Source: Janibacter anophelis NBRC 107843
GTDB taxonomy: Bacteria > Actinomycetota > Actinomycetes > Actinomycetales > Dermatophilaceae
Length of the DNA: 48,575 nucleotides
NCBI RefSeq assembly: GCF_001570945.1
Contig: NZ_BCSQ01000024.1
Span: forward strand, 1 to 48,575
Direction of reading: 5' to 3'
Shown: positions 34,198-42,911 of the stretch, piece by piece
How the letters are laid out: every line of letters begins with the position of its first letter
Numbering within the stretch: the stretch's first letter is position 1
Program-made: the position numbers and the translations under genes
The notes under the pieces: model-generated
The model's database searches: none
What the model saw: only the letters and a program-made list of their open reading frames with translations
What the model was told of the DNA's origin: nothing

Positions 34198-35454
34198 GTG
34201 GCGGACGTCGCGATCATCGGTCAGGGATACGTCGGACTCCCCCTGGCGCACGAGGCCTCCAAGGTCGGGGTCAAGGTCCTCGGCTTCGACATCAACCAAG
34301 GTGTGGTCGACGACCTCAACTCCGGCACGTCCCACATCGACGACCTCTCCGACGACGACATCCGCGGGATGCGCGAGGCGGGCTTCGAGGCCACGACCGA
34401 TCCGTCGCGCCTCGACGAGGTCAAGACCATCGTCATCTGCGTCCCCACCCCGCTGTCCGAGGACGGTGGCCCCGACCTGGGCCCGATCAACTCCGCCGTC
34501 AAGACGATCGCCGAGCACCTCCAGCCCGGCCAGACGATCATCCTCGAGTCGACGACCTACCCGGGCACGACCGACGAGGTCGTGCGCCCGGCCCTCGAGG
34601 CCGGCGGCCTCGTCGCCGGCAAGGACTTCTTCCTCGCCTTCTCCCCCGAGCGCATCGACCCGGGCAACGAGAAGTTCGGCGCGAAGAACACCCCCAAGGT
34701 CGTCGGCGGCCACACCCCCGCCTGCGGCGACGCCGCGGCCGCCTTCTACGGCCAGTTCGTCGACACCGTCGTGCGCGCCAAGGGCACCCGCGAGGCCGAG
34801 ACGGCCAAGCTGCTGGAGAACACCTACCGGCACATCAACATCGCCCTGGTCAACGAGATGGCGCGCTTCTGCCACGACCTCGACATCGACCTGTGGGACG
34901 TCATCGCGGCGGCCAAGACCAAGCCCTTCGGCTTCCAGGCCTTCTACCCCGGCCCCGGCGTCGGCGGGCACTGCATCCCGATCGACCCCAACTACCTCTC
35001 CTACAACGTCCGCGCGAAGCTGGGTTACCCCTTCCGCTTCGTCGAGCTGGCCCAGGAGATCAACGCGACGATGCCGGCCTACGTCGTCCAGCGCGCGCAG
35101 AACATCCTCAACGAGGACAGCAAGTCGCTGCGCGGCTCGACCGTCCTCCTGCTCGGCGTCACCTACAAGCCGGACATCGCCGACCAGCGCGAGTCGCCGG
35201 CCGTCCCCCTCGCCCAGCAGCTCATCGCGAAGGGGGCCAGCGTCCAGTACTTCGACGCCAAGGTCGCCGACTGGAAGGCCGTGCCGGAGGCCGAGCGGGT
35301 CGATGACCTCGACGCCGCCGTGGCCGCCGCGGACCTGACGATCCTCGTGCAGAACCACAAGACCTTCGACATCGAGGCGCTGTCGGGCAAGGCCCAGCGG
35401 TTCTTCGACACCCGTGGCGTCGCCGAGGACAGCGACAAGGTCGAGCGTCTGTGA
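34198..35454 (+). CDS. wecC: UDP-N-acetyl-D-mannosamine dehydrogenase
   Basis: 418 residues from GTG with AGAAGGA upstream. Three-domain nucleotide-sugar dehydrogenase: NAD Rossmann motif Ile-Gly-Gln-Gly-Tyr-Val-Gly-Leu-Pro-Leu (7-16), Glu-Ser-Thr-Thr-Tyr-Pro-Gly-Thr-Thr, Phe-Ser-Pro-Glu-Arg-Ile-Asp-Pro-Gly, the Lys-Leu-x-Glu-Asn-x-Tyr-Arg helix, and the catalytic Gly-Gly-His-Cys-Ile-Pro-Ile-Asp with Cys about 259. It oxidises UDP-ManNAc to UDP-ManNAcA with two NAD+. Sequence alone cannot exclude a UDP-glucose or GDP-mannose relative, but wecB in the locus supports ManNAc. It overlaps the permease gene by 4 bp. Confidence 0.88.
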   Translation: MADVAIIGQGYVGLPLAHEASKVGVKVLGFDINQGVVDDLNSGTSHIDDLSDDDIRGMREAGFEATTDPSRLDEVKTIVICVPTPLSEDGGPDLGPINSAVKTIAEHLQPGQTIILESTTYPGTTDEVVRPALEAGGLVAGKDFFLAFSPERIDPGNEKFGAKNTPKVVGGHTPACGDAAAAFYGQFVDTVVRAKGTREAETAKLLENTYRHINIALVNEMARFCHDLDIDLWDVIAAAKTKPFGFQAFYPGPGVGGHCIPIDPNYLSYNVRAKLGYPFRFVELAQEINATMPAYVVQRAQNILNEDSKSLRGSTVLLLGVTYKPDIADQRESPAVPLAQQLIAKGASVQYFDAKVADWKAVPEAERVDDLDAAVAAADLTILVQNHKTFDIEALSGKAQRFFDTRGVAEDSDKVERL

Positions 35455-36356
35455 CGGAGGCCCCGCAGCGGGCTCCCCTCCCTTCGCCCATCAGCTCGGA
35501 GGAGGCCGCACGCCTCGCGGCCGAGCACGGGCTGCGGACGCTCAGTGAGCGTCCACCGCTCCATCGCTACCTGGTCGACCTGTGGCAGCGTCGGTCCTTC
35601 GTGTGGACGCTCTCGTCGGCCGAGTCCTACGCCAAGAACGAGGACAACCAGCTCGGCCAGCTGTGGGCCGTGCTCAACCCGGCACTGCTCATCCTGAGCT
35701 ACTACGCAATCTTCGGATTGCTGCTGGGAACCCGCGGCGGCATCGACAACTTCGTCGGCTTCCTCTCGATCGGGGTGGTGATGTTCGCCTTCACCTCGAC
35801 GGTCGTCACCCGCGGGGCCAAGGCCATCACCGGCAACCTGTCGCTCGTGCGCGCCCTGCACTTCCCCCGAGCGATCCTGCCGATCGCCGTGACGTTGACG
35901 GAGTTCATCGCCGCGCTGCCGGCCTTCGCGTTGCTCTTCGCCCTGATGTTCCTCACCGGGGAGAGCCCGGACTGGGAGTGGCTGCTCTTCCCCGTGGCGG
36001 TGCTCCTGCAGGGGATCGCCCTGCTCGGCTTCGCCTTCATCTGCGCCCGACTGGTCAACATCTCCCGCGACATCGGCAACCTCATCCCCGTGGTGGTGCG
36101 GCTGCTGCGTTACGTCTCGGGCGTCTTCTTCCCGGTGCTCCACTACGCACAGAGCCTGCCCGACGCCGTCGGCAATGTGCTGATCTACCAGCCCTTCGCC
36201 CTGATGCTCACCCTGGGACGGCAGTCCCTCCTCGGGGGCGAGGGATTCGACGTCGTGCTCACCGACTGGCTCGCCATGGCCGCGTGGGCCCTCGGTCTGG
36301 CGGCCATCGGGTTGGTCGTCTTCTGGTGGGACGAGGCGAGGTACGGCCGTGGCTGA
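35451..36356 (+). CDS. ABC-2 polysaccharide exporter permease (Wzm/TagG-like)
   Basis: 301 residues. A cytoplasmic N-terminus of about 65 residues precedes six membrane helices. Tyr-Ala-Lys-Asn-Glu-Asp-Asn-Gln-Leu-Gly-Gln-Leu-Trp-Ala-Val-Leu-Asn-Pro (about 63-80) is the family's gate-helix region, seen in O-antigen and teichoic-acid exporters. GTG overlaps the wecC stop (GTGA). Together with the next gene it should export an undecaprenyl-linked glycan across the membrane. Confidence 0.88.
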   Translation: MTEAPQRAPLPSPISSEEAARLAAEHGLRTLSERPPLHRYLVDLWQRRSFVWTLSSAESYAKNEDNQLGQLWAVLNPALLILSYYAIFGLLLGTRGGIDNFVGFLSIGVVMFAFTSTVVTRGAKAITGNLSLVRALHFPRAILPIAVTLTEFIAALPAFALLFALMFLTGESPDWEWLLFPVAVLLQGIALLGFAFICARLVNISRDIGNLIPVVVRLLRYVSGVFFPVLHYAQSLPDAVGNVLIYQPFALMLTLGRQSLLGGEGFDVVLTDWLAMAAWALGLAAIGLVVFWWDEARYGRG

Positions 36357-38097
36357 GGCAAGCGGACCCGGGACGCCCACCGTCATCGTCAGCCACCTGG
36401 ACGTGCACTACACCGTCTTCGGCGGCGGTCGACGCGGCGTGCCGAGCGGGCAGGGCACGCCGACGTCCTTCACGGACCGGCTGCGGCGCCACCGGCCGAC
36501 CCCCAAGGTGCGCCAGATCCATGCGGTCAAGGACGTCAGCTTCGTCGCCCGGCACGGTGAGTCCATCGGGATCATCGGCCGCAACGGATCGGGCAAGTCG
36601 ACGCTGCTGCGGGCGGTGGCGGGCCTGATCCCCCCGTCGTCCGGTCGCCTGTGGGTCTCGGGCGAGCCATCACTGCTCGGCGTCAACGCGGTCCTGATGA
36701 GCAAGTTGAGCGGCGAGCGCAACATCTACATCGGCGCCCAGGCGCTGGGCCTGTCCAAGGCCGAGATCGCCGAACGCTTCGACGAGATCGTCGAGTTCTC
36801 GGGGATCGGCGATGCCGTCTACCGGCCCATGAGCACGTACTCCTCCGGGATGGGCGCGCGCCTGCGCTTCGCGATCTCGACGGCCGCGACGCCGGACGTG
36901 CTCATGATCGACGAGGCCCTGGCCACGGGCGATGCCGACTTCCGGCACAAGAGCGCCGAGCGGATCGCGAGGATCCGTGAGCAGGCCGGCACGGTCTTCC
37001 TCGTCTCGCACTCCAATGGCAGCATCCGGCAGATCTGCGACCGGGTCCTGTGGATGGACCAGGGGCGCCTGATCATGGACGGTCCGACCGAGGAGGTCCT
37101 GCCGCAGTACGAGGCCACGCTGCCGCAGAAGAAGCGCAAGAAGGTCGTCGAACCCGCCGACCCCGCGGTCCCGGGAACCGTGCGCCATGGCGGCCGTGAC
37201 CGGCTCGACGTGGCCGCGGCCGTGACCCACAACTTCTGGAGCTCCGGCGTCGACGGCGCCTTCGTCGTCAGCACCCATCGTCTCGCTGCCGCGCGTGCGG
37301 TGACGCCCGTGGCCGCACGGCTCGGCTGGCCGCTGCTGTGGGTGCGGCCCGGCGCCGTGCACACGGCGACCCGCAACGAACTCGAGCGGCTGCGTCCCCA
37401 GCGCCTCGTCGTCGTCGGCGGCGAGGGGCTGATCTCGTCGGAGACCTACGAGACCCTCGAGAGCCTGGCGGTCGGGTCCATCGAACGTCTGGGCAGCGAT
37501 GACAGTGCGGTCACGTCCGCGGCGCTGGTCCGGGAGTTCCCCCCGACGGACACCACCCATCTGCACGTGACCCTGCCGCACAGCGCCGGCAGCGCGCCGG
37601 CGGTCTCGCTCGCAGCCGCTGTCCGCGGCCAGGCGGTCTTCCTCCTCGACGCCTCGTCGTGCCCCGACACCGCGTACGAGGCCCTGCAGGATCTGGCCCC
37701 GAGCGTCATCACCTTCCACGGAGCGGAGGAGGACTGGTCCGCCGACGTGCTGGACCGGGTTCGGCAGGCGACCGGCGCCCGCGTCGAGTTCGAGGCAACC
37801 GGCGGGCCGATGGCGCTGGCCGCCGGATTGTGGGAGGACACCGCGCCGGGGGGCCGCATCCTGGTCACGGGTCAGTCCGCGCTCGAGGTCCTCACGGCCT
37901 CGGTTGCCGCGGTTCACGCCGGCATCCCCCTCCTGCTGACCACCGCGGACCGACTGCCCGGCCGGGTGCGCAAGACCATCGAGCGGCTCGCGCCCCGAGA
38001 GATCGTCATCGCGGCCACGGTCACGGGACTGCCGGCGCCCATCCGCGAACGCCTCGGCACGCTCGTCGGTGGACGCTCTGACTCATCGTCGGGGTGA
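36349..38097 (+). CDS. ABC exporter ATPase (Wzt/TagH-like) fused to CWB2-like repeats
   Basis: 582 residues. The ATPase spans 10-255: Walker A Gly-Arg-Asn-Gly-Ser-Gly-Lys-Ser-Thr (77-85), Lys-Leu-Ser-Gly-Glu-Arg-Asn-Ile-Tyr typical of Wzt/TagH, signature Tyr-Ser-Ser-Gly-Met (164-168), Walker B Val-Leu-Met-Ile-Asp-Glu-Ala (184-190) and H-loop His221. A basic linker (261-266) leads to about 300 residues with the CWB2 rhythm: Gly-Gly-Arg-Asp-Arg-Leu-Asp-Val-Ala-Ala, a Pro-Leu-Leu-Trp-Val strand, Leu-Arg-Pro-Gln-Arg-Leu-Val-Val-Val-Gly-Gly (about 344-354), repeated three times in degraded form. In Wzt proteins a C-terminal domain recognises the glycan; CWB2-like repeats in that place are unusual. 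Its GTG overlaps the permease by 8 bp. Confidence 0.85.
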   Translation: MAEASGPGTPTVIVSHLDVHYTVFGGGRRGVPSGQGTPTSFTDRLRRHRPTPKVRQIHAVKDVSFVARHGESIGIIGRNGSGKSTLLRAVAGLIPPSSGRLWVSGEPSLLGVNAVLMSKLSGERNIYIGAQALGLSKAEIAERFDEIVEFSGIGDAVYRPMSTYSSGMGARLRFAISTAATPDVLMIDEALATGDADFRHKSAERIARIREQAGTVFLVSHSNGSIRQICDRVLWMDQGRLIMDGPTEEVLPQYEATLPQKKRKKVVEPADPAVPGTVRHGGRDRLDVAAAVTHNFWSSGVDGAFVVSTHRLAAARAVTPVAARLGWPLLWVRPGAVHTATRNELERLRPQRLVVVGGEGLISSETYETLESLAVGSIERLGSDDSAVTSAALVREFPPTDTTHLHVTLPHSAGSAPAVSLAAAVRGQAVFLLDASSCPDTAYEALQDLAPSVITFHGAEEDWSADVLDRVRQATGARVEFEATGGPMALAAGLWEDTAPGGRILVTGQSALEVLTASVAAVHAGIPLLLTTADRLPGRVRKTIERLAPREIVIAATVTGLPAPIRERLGTLVGGRSDSSSG

Positions 38098-39225
38098 GCG
38101 CTCCCGGGCGATGTCGGTGAGGGCCGCGACGAAGGCGGCGCCGCCCTTCGCCCAGTCGTAGCGCGCGCGGACGAGCTCGCGTCCACGCTCGCCCATGCCG
38201 GCCGCCCGCTGCGGGTCGCGCCACAGCTCCACCGCCGCGTCGGCCGCGGCCTGCGCGTCGTCGAAGGGCACGACGAGCCCCGCCTGCGCCTCCTGCACGA
38301 TCTCGCGCGCGAGCGGCAGCGGCGTCGTGATCGCCGGGACGCCGTGGGCGAGGTACTCGACGACCTTGGTCGGCATGGAGCCGCGGTAGTTGGGCAGGTC
38401 GCGCAGCAACGAGAGCCCGGCCAGCGCACCGTCGATGGTCGCCATCGCGCGCTCGGCGGGCTGGAAGCCGTGCCACACGACGACGCCCTCCGCGACACCG
38501 GCCTCCATGGCCGCGCGGGACGCGTCGTCACGTGCCGGTCCGACGACCTCGAGGGTGATCGCGCCGTCGGAGGCGGCGTGGGCCAGTCGTGCCGCATCGA
38601 CCATCAGCTCGCTGCCACGGGCGGTCGTGAGGTTGCCGACGTGCACGAGGCGGGCGCCGCCGGCGGGCGGCACCTCGGGCGGGACGACCACGGCATTGGG
38701 CACGACCGTGTGCGACCCGCGGAAGCGGTCGGCGTAGGCGTGCTCGGCGAGCAGCAGCGGGTGGCGTCGCTCGACGAGCCGCTCGGCGAGCCGCCAGGCA
38801 CCCGCGACGGGACGACGAAGGGGGCCCGGCAGCCAGTCCTTGACGACGAGCGCCCCGGCCGGGTCCTCGTGCACATCCCACACGAGGTGCTCCAGCCCCA
38901 GCCCGGCCGTGGCGGGCAGCAGCTCGGGGTCGTGGACGAGGACGACGTCGTGCTCCGGGGCGAGCCGGCGCACGACGGCGCGGGCGGCCCGCGCGGCCGG
39001 GAGCCGGTCGCGGCCGGCGGCCCGCGGCAGGTCGATGCAGGTGAGTCCGTCCTCGGGCGCGGGGACGGGCAGGTCGTGGCCGACGAAGGGGGCCAGGTAG
39101 GTCACCTGCCAGCCGGCGGCGAGGAGCGCGGCGATCTCACGGTGCCGGATCCGGGAGTCCTGCGGGTGGTGCACGACGGTCACGACGAGGGCGCGCAGGG
39201 TGTCCGGATCGGTGCTGGCGGCCAC
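38083..39225 (-). CDS. GT4-type glycosyltransferase
   Basis: 380 residues from GTG behind GAGGGAGC. GT-B fold: N-terminal Thr-Val-Val-His-His-Pro-Gln-Asp-Ser-Arg-Ile, Val-Leu-Val-His-Asp-Pro-Glu-Leu-Leu, second-domain entry Val-Val-Pro-Asn-Ala-Val, His-Val-Gly-Asn-Leu-Thr, and the donor motif Met-Pro-Thr-Lys-Val-Val-Glu-Tyr-Leu-Ala-His-Gly-Val-Pro (about 283-296). No signal peptide. Its 3' end overlaps the exporter ATPase by 15 bp (convergent). Probably acts on the same polysaccharide. Confidence 0.85.
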   Translation of the reverse strand: MAASTDPDTLRALVVTVVHHPQDSRIRHREIAALLAAGWQVTYLAPFVGHDLPVPAPEDGLTCIDLPRAAGRDRLPAARAARAVVRRLAPEHDVVLVHDPELLPATAGLGLEHLVWDVHEDPAGALVVKDWLPGPLRRPVAGAWRLAERLVERRHPLLLAEHAYADRFRGSHTVVPNAVVVPPEVPPAGGARLVHVGNLTTARGSELMVDAARLAHAASDGAITLEVVGPARDDASRAAMEAGVAEGVVVWHGFQPAERAMATIDGALAGLSLLRDLPNYRGSMPTKVVEYLAHGVPAITTPLPLAREIVQEAQAGLVVPFDDAQAAADAAVELWRDPQRAAGMGERGRELVRARYDWAKGGAAFVAALTDIARERSPRR

Positions 39226-39427
39226 GGTGCTCCCTCGGGTCGGCGGGTCGGGCCGATCCTACGTCGCCGCCCCTCGGACCGATGGCACGGATCCGGTCCG
39301 GCTCATGTACCGTTGGTCCCACGAGAAACCACACAGATCCGGGTCCGCTTTGGTAGTTCCGCCGTCCTCTCGAGGGTGGCGGGAGGATCAGGGCCGACCC
39401 GCACTAGCGTAATGAGGGGGTCACGCC

Positions 39428-39625
39428 ATGGGGCGCGGCCGAGCGAAGGCGAAGCAGACCAAGGTTGCCCGCGAGTTGAAGTACTACTCGCCGGACACCG
39501 ACCTGCGAGCGCTGGAGGCGGAACTTCACGGCCAGTCCGGGTCGTCGGCGGGTCACTCGGCCCATGACGCCCGCCAGGACGTGGACGAGGACGACTACGA
39601 CGACTGGTCGCCGCCGGAGCGGTGA
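39428..39625 (+). CDS. DUF3073 family small protein
   Basis: 65 residues behind a GAGGGGG site. The basic N-terminus Met-Gly-Arg-Gly-Arg-Ala-Lys-Ala-Lys-Gln-Thr-Lys-Val-Ala-Arg-Glu-Leu-Lys-Tyr-Tyr and the acidic C-terminus are diagnostic of DUF3073, found throughout actinobacteria, commonly near purF/purM. Function unknown; the charge layout suits nucleic acid or ribosome contact. It converges with the regulator gene 7 bp away. Confidence 0.92.
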   Translation: MGRGRAKAKQTKVARELKYYSPDTDLRALEAELHGQSGSSAGHSAHDARQDVDEDDYDDWSPPER

Positions 39626-39632
39626 CCCTCGG

Positions 39633-40244
39633 TCAGAGCAACCCCTGACGACGGGCTTCGGCCGCGGCGGCTTCCCTGCGCCGCACCCCGAGCCGTCCGT
39701 ACGTGTGCGACAGGTGTGACTTCACGGTCGACAGGCTGAGGTAGAGACGCTCGGCGATCTCCTGGTTGCCCAGGCCCCGGTCGACGAGGCGCAGCACCTC
39801 CACCTCCCTCTCCGTCAGCGGCGGCGCCTCGCGGCGCACGCGCTGCACGAGCGGTCCCGTGGTGGGCTGGTCCGGCGCGGCGACGTCCCCACGAGCGGCG
39901 GCCCTGATCGCCGCACCGATCTGCACCGGGGTGCTCGACTCCGCCAGACACCCGTGCGCGCCGGCGGCGATGACCGCCTCGGTGGTCTCGACCTGCTCGG
40001 TGAGCACCACCCAAGCCGGGTGGTCGGCCCGCTCCGGTCGCCCGAGGACGGCAGTCGCCTCCGCCCCCACGTCGAGCCCACCCGTCAGCACCACGACGTC
40101 GACACCACGTGTCGAGGCGACCTCGGCGAGCGTCGCGGCGGGCGTGATGACGTCGAGGTCGGGCTCGGCCGCGAGCACCGCGACGAGCGCCTGGCGCCTG
40201 CTCTCGGCGGCGTCGGCGACGAGGACCCGGACGGCGGGTGTCAG
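39633..40244 (-). CDS. LuxR-type response regulator with degenerate receiver, possible CTG start
   Basis: 203 residues from CTG 40244, or 181 from GTG 40178. The C-terminal helix-turn-helix is a textbook NarL/LuxR domain: Leu-Thr-Glu-Arg-Glu-Val-Glu-Val-Leu-Arg-Leu, Gly-Leu-Gly-Asn-Gln-Glu-Ile-Ala-Glu-Arg-Leu, Ser-Thr-Val-Lys-Ser-His. The receiver's first strand (Val-Arg-Val-Leu-Val-Ala-Asp-Ala-Ala) lies upstream of the GTG and has no ATG, GTG or TTG; the only candidate is CTG, overlapping the purM stop (CTGA). Where the phospho-accepting Asp should be, the strand reads Val-Val-Val-Leu-Thr-Gly-Gly, so phosphorylation is unlikely. No sensor kinase is nearby. Confidence 0.75.
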   Translation of the reverse strand: MTPAVRVLVADAAESRRQALVAVLAAEPDLDVITPAATLAEVASTRGVDVVVLTGGLDVGAEATAVLGRPERADHPAWVVLTEQVETTEAVIAAGAHGCLAESSTPVQIGAAIRAAARGDVAAPDQPTTGPLVQRVRREAPPLTEREVEVLRLVDRGLGNQEIAERLYLSLSTVKSHLSHTYGRLGVRRREAAAAEARRQGLL

Positions 40245-41359
40245 GCGTGCTCCCCGACGACCTGCACGGCCCCGCCGTGCACCCCCTTCGCCCCCTGGAC
40301 GACCTCGACATCCGGCACGGGCTCGGTCGTGGCCGCGTCGGCGACCTCACCGAGGACCCAGGCCTCGATGCCGGCGGCCCGGGAGCGGGCGATGGCGGCG
40401 TCGACCGACGCCTGCGGGAGGGCGGCGACGAAGCCGATGCCCATGTTGAGGGTGCGCTCGAGGTCGGCGCGGGGCACCGAGCCCAGCTCGCCGACGAGCG
40501 AGAAGATCGGGGGCGGCGTCCACGTCGCCCGGTCGACGCGGGCGATCGTGCCCTCGGGCAGCACGCGGGCGAGGTTGGCGGCCAGGCCGCCACCCGTGAC
40601 GTGGCTGAGGGCGTGCACGTCGACGTCGTCGGCCCGCACGAGGTCGAGCAGTGCCTTGGAGTAGATGCGGGTGGGCTCGAGCAGCTCATCGCCCAGGGCG
40701 CGGCCGAGCTCGTCGACGTGGCGGTCGAGCTGCCACCCGGCCGAGGCGATGACCCGGCGCACGAGCGAGTACCCGTTGGAGTGCAGCCCCGAGGAGGCCA
40801 GGGCGATGACGACGTCACCGGCGGCCACGCGGTCGGGGCCGAGGACCTCGTCGTGCTCGACGACGCCCGTCGCGGCACCGGCCACGTCGTACTCGTCGGG
40901 GTCGAGCAGGCCCGGGTGCTCGGCGGTCTCGCCGCCCACGAGCGCGACGCCGGCGAGCTCACAGCCCCGCGCGATGCCGCCGACGATCGCGGCGATCCGC
41001 TCGGGCACGACCTTGCCCGTGGCGATGTAGTCGGTCATGAAGAGCGGCTCGGCGCCGCAGACGACGATGTCGTCGACGACCATGCCGACGAGGTCCTGGC
41101 CGATCGTGTCGTGGCGGTCCATCGCCTGCGCGATCGCCACCTTGGTGCCGACGCCGTCGGTGGAGGTCGCGAGGACCGGGCGCCGCATGCCCTGCAGGGC
41201 GGAGGCGTCGAACATCCCGGCGAAACCACCCAGGCCACCGAGCACCTCTGGGCGGGTCGCGCGGCGCACGGACTCCTTCATCAGGTCGACGGCCTTGTCA
41301 CCGGCCTCGACGTCGACTCCGGCGTCGGCGTAGGTGATGGGGGTCTGGTCGGTCGTCAC
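40241..41359 (-). CDS. purM: Phosphoribosylformylglycinamidine cyclo-ligase
   Basis: 372 residues from GTG, overlapping the purF stop by 4 bp. AIR synthetase motifs are present: Thr-Asp-Gly-Val-Gly-Thr-Lys-Val, Asp-Asp-Ile-Val-Val-Cys-Gly-Ala-Glu-Pro-Leu, Gly-Gly-Glu-Thr-Ala-Glu-His-Pro-Gly, Ser-Gly-Leu-His-Ser-Asn-Gly-Tyr-Ser-Leu, and His-Val-Thr-Gly-Gly-Gly. It makes aminoimidazole ribotide from FGAM with ATP, the fifth step of purine synthesis. Directly after purF in one operon. Confidence 0.95.
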   Translation of the reverse strand: MTTDQTPITYADAGVDVEAGDKAVDLMKESVRRATRPEVLGGLGGFAGMFDASALQGMRRPVLATSTDGVGTKVAIAQAMDRHDTIGQDLVGMVVDDIVVCGAEPLFMTDYIATGKVVPERIAAIVGGIARGCELAGVALVGGETAEHPGLLDPDEYDVAGAATGVVEHDEVLGPDRVAAGDVVIALASSGLHSNGYSLVRRVIASAGWQLDRHVDELGRALGDELLEPTRIYSKALLDLVRADDVDVHALSHVTGGGLAANLARVLPEGTIARVDRATWTPPPIFSLVGELGSVPRADLERTLNMGIGFVAALPQASVDAAIARSRAAGIEAWVLGEVADAATTEPVPDVEVVQGAKGVHGGAVQVVGEHA

Positions 41360-42891
41360 GGTCGGCGCACCGCTTCCTCGATCGGGGAGAACTCGAGCTC
41401 CAGCAGGGACTTGCCGAGGCGGTCCTCGCTCGGCAGCTCCATCGGGTAGGTCCCGGAGAAGCAGGCGGTGCACAGCTCGTCGCGGGGCTGGGCGGTCGCG
41501 GCGACCATGCCGTCCTCGCTGATGTAGCCGAGCGAGTCGGCGCCGAGCGAGGTGCAGATCTCCTCGACGCCGAGGCCGGTCGCGATGAGCTCGGCCCGCG
41601 TGGCGAAGTCGATGCCGAAGAAGCAGGGCCACTTGATCGGCGGCGAGGAGATGCGCACGTGCACCTCGGCGGCGCCGGCCTCGCGCAGCATCCGCACGAC
41701 GGCGCGCTGGGTGTTGCCGCGGACGATCGAGTCGTCGACGATGACCAGCCGCTTGCCCTTGATGACGTGGTGCAGCGGGTTGAGCTTGAGCCGGATGCCG
41801 AGCTGGCGGATCGTCTGGCTCGGCTGGATGAAGGTACGGCCGACGTAGGCGTTCTTCACCAGACCTTGGCCGAAGGGGAGGCCGGACTCCTGCGCGTAGC
41901 CGATGGCTGCGGGGGTGCCGGACTCGGGCGTCGCGATGACGAGGTCGGCGTCGACCGGGTGCTCGCGGGCCAGGGTGCGGCCCATCTCGACGCGGGCCTC
42001 GTGGATGGTTCGGCCGCGGATCGTCGTGTCGGGGCGGGCGAGGTAGACGTACTCGAAGACGCAGCCCTTGCGTGTCGGCTCGGCGAAGCTGCGGGTGCGC
42101 AGCCCGTCCTCGTCGATGGCGACGAGCTCGCCCGGCTCCACCTCGCGCACGAAGGAGGCGCCGACGATGTCGAGGGCGGCGGTCTCCGAGGCGACGACCC
42201 ACCCACGCTCGAGCCGGCCGATGACGAGCGGCCGCAGGCCCTGCGGGTCGCGGGCGGCGTAGAGCGTGTCCTCGTTCATGAAGACGAAGCAGAAGGCGCC
42301 CTGCAGCTTGGGCAGCAGCTCCATGGCTGCCTCTTCGAGGGTGCGGTCCTCGTCGTGGGCCAGCAGGGCGGTGACGAGCGCAGTGTCGGTGGTGTTGCCG
42401 CGGCGCAGCTCGCCGTCGGTGATCCGGCGGATGCGGCCGTCGTCGCCGGGGATCTCGCCGCCGTGGCTCTCGACGAGCTCGCGCAGCTCGGCGGAGTTGA
42501 TGAGGTTGCCGTTGTGGGTCAGGGCGACGGTGCCCGCATCGTGGCCGCCAAGGGTGGGCTGCGCGTTCTCCCACGTGGACCCACCGGTCGTGGAGTAGCG
42601 GCAGTGGCCGACGGCGATGTGCCCGCGCAGGGTCGACAGGCTGCGCTCGTCGAAGACCTGGGAGACCAGGCCCATGTCCTTGTAGACGAGGATCTGGTGA
42701 CCGTTGGAGGTGGCGATGCCCGCCGACTCCTGACCGCGGTGCTGCAGCGCGTACAGCCCGTAGTACGTCAGCTTGGCGACGTCCTCGCCCGGCGCCCAGA
42801 CGCCGAAGACGCCGCAGGCGTCCTGGGGGCCCTTCTCCCCGGGAAGCAGGTCATGCGACAGGTTTCCGTCTCCGCGTGGCACGACGTTCAT
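41356..42891 (-). CDS. purF: Amidophosphoribosyltransferase
   Basis: 511 residues from ATG 42891 with GGGAG just upstream. A propeptide of about 25 residues precedes the catalytic Cys26 (Gly-Pro-Gln-Asp-Ala-Cys-Gly-Val-Phe-Gly). The N-terminal glutaminase has His-Cys-Arg-Tyr-Ser-Thr and Thr-His-Asn-Gly-Asn; the transferase has the PRPP loop Val-Ile-Val-Asp-Asp-Ser-Ile-Val-Arg-Gly. Cysteines in Lys-Gly-Cys-Val-Phe-Glu, Trp-Pro-Cys-Phe-Phe and Leu-Cys-Thr-Ala-Cys match the ligands of the Bacillus-type [4Fe-4S] cluster, so the enzyme is probably oxygen-labile. It makes phosphoribosylamine from PRPP and glutamine, the first purine step. Confidence 0.95.
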   Translation of the reverse strand: MNVVPRGDGNLSHDLLPGEKGPQDACGVFGVWAPGEDVAKLTYYGLYALQHRGQESAGIATSNGHQILVYKDMGLVSQVFDERSLSTLRGHIAVGHCRYSTTGGSTWENAQPTLGGHDAGTVALTHNGNLINSAELRELVESHGGEIPGDDGRIRRITDGELRRGNTTDTALVTALLAHDEDRTLEEAAMELLPKLQGAFCFVFMNEDTLYAARDPQGLRPLVIGRLERGWVVASETAALDIVGASFVREVEPGELVAIDEDGLRTRSFAEPTRKGCVFEYVYLARPDTTIRGRTIHEARVEMGRTLAREHPVDADLVIATPESGTPAAIGYAQESGLPFGQGLVKNAYVGRTFIQPSQTIRQLGIRLKLNPLHHVIKGKRLVIVDDSIVRGNTQRAVVRMLREAGAAEVHVRISSPPIKWPCFFGIDFATRAELIATGLGVEEICTSLGADSLGYISEDGMVAATAQPRDELCTACFSGTYPMELPSEDRLGKSLLELEFSPIEEAVRRP

Positions 42892-42911
42892 TCTCCCACA
42901 GGACGTGGGGC

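Noticed and set aside
42892-42911. Purine riboswitch ahead of purF
   Set aside because: The gap to the preceding gene is only about 20 bp, too short for an aptamer, and no such motif is visible upstream.
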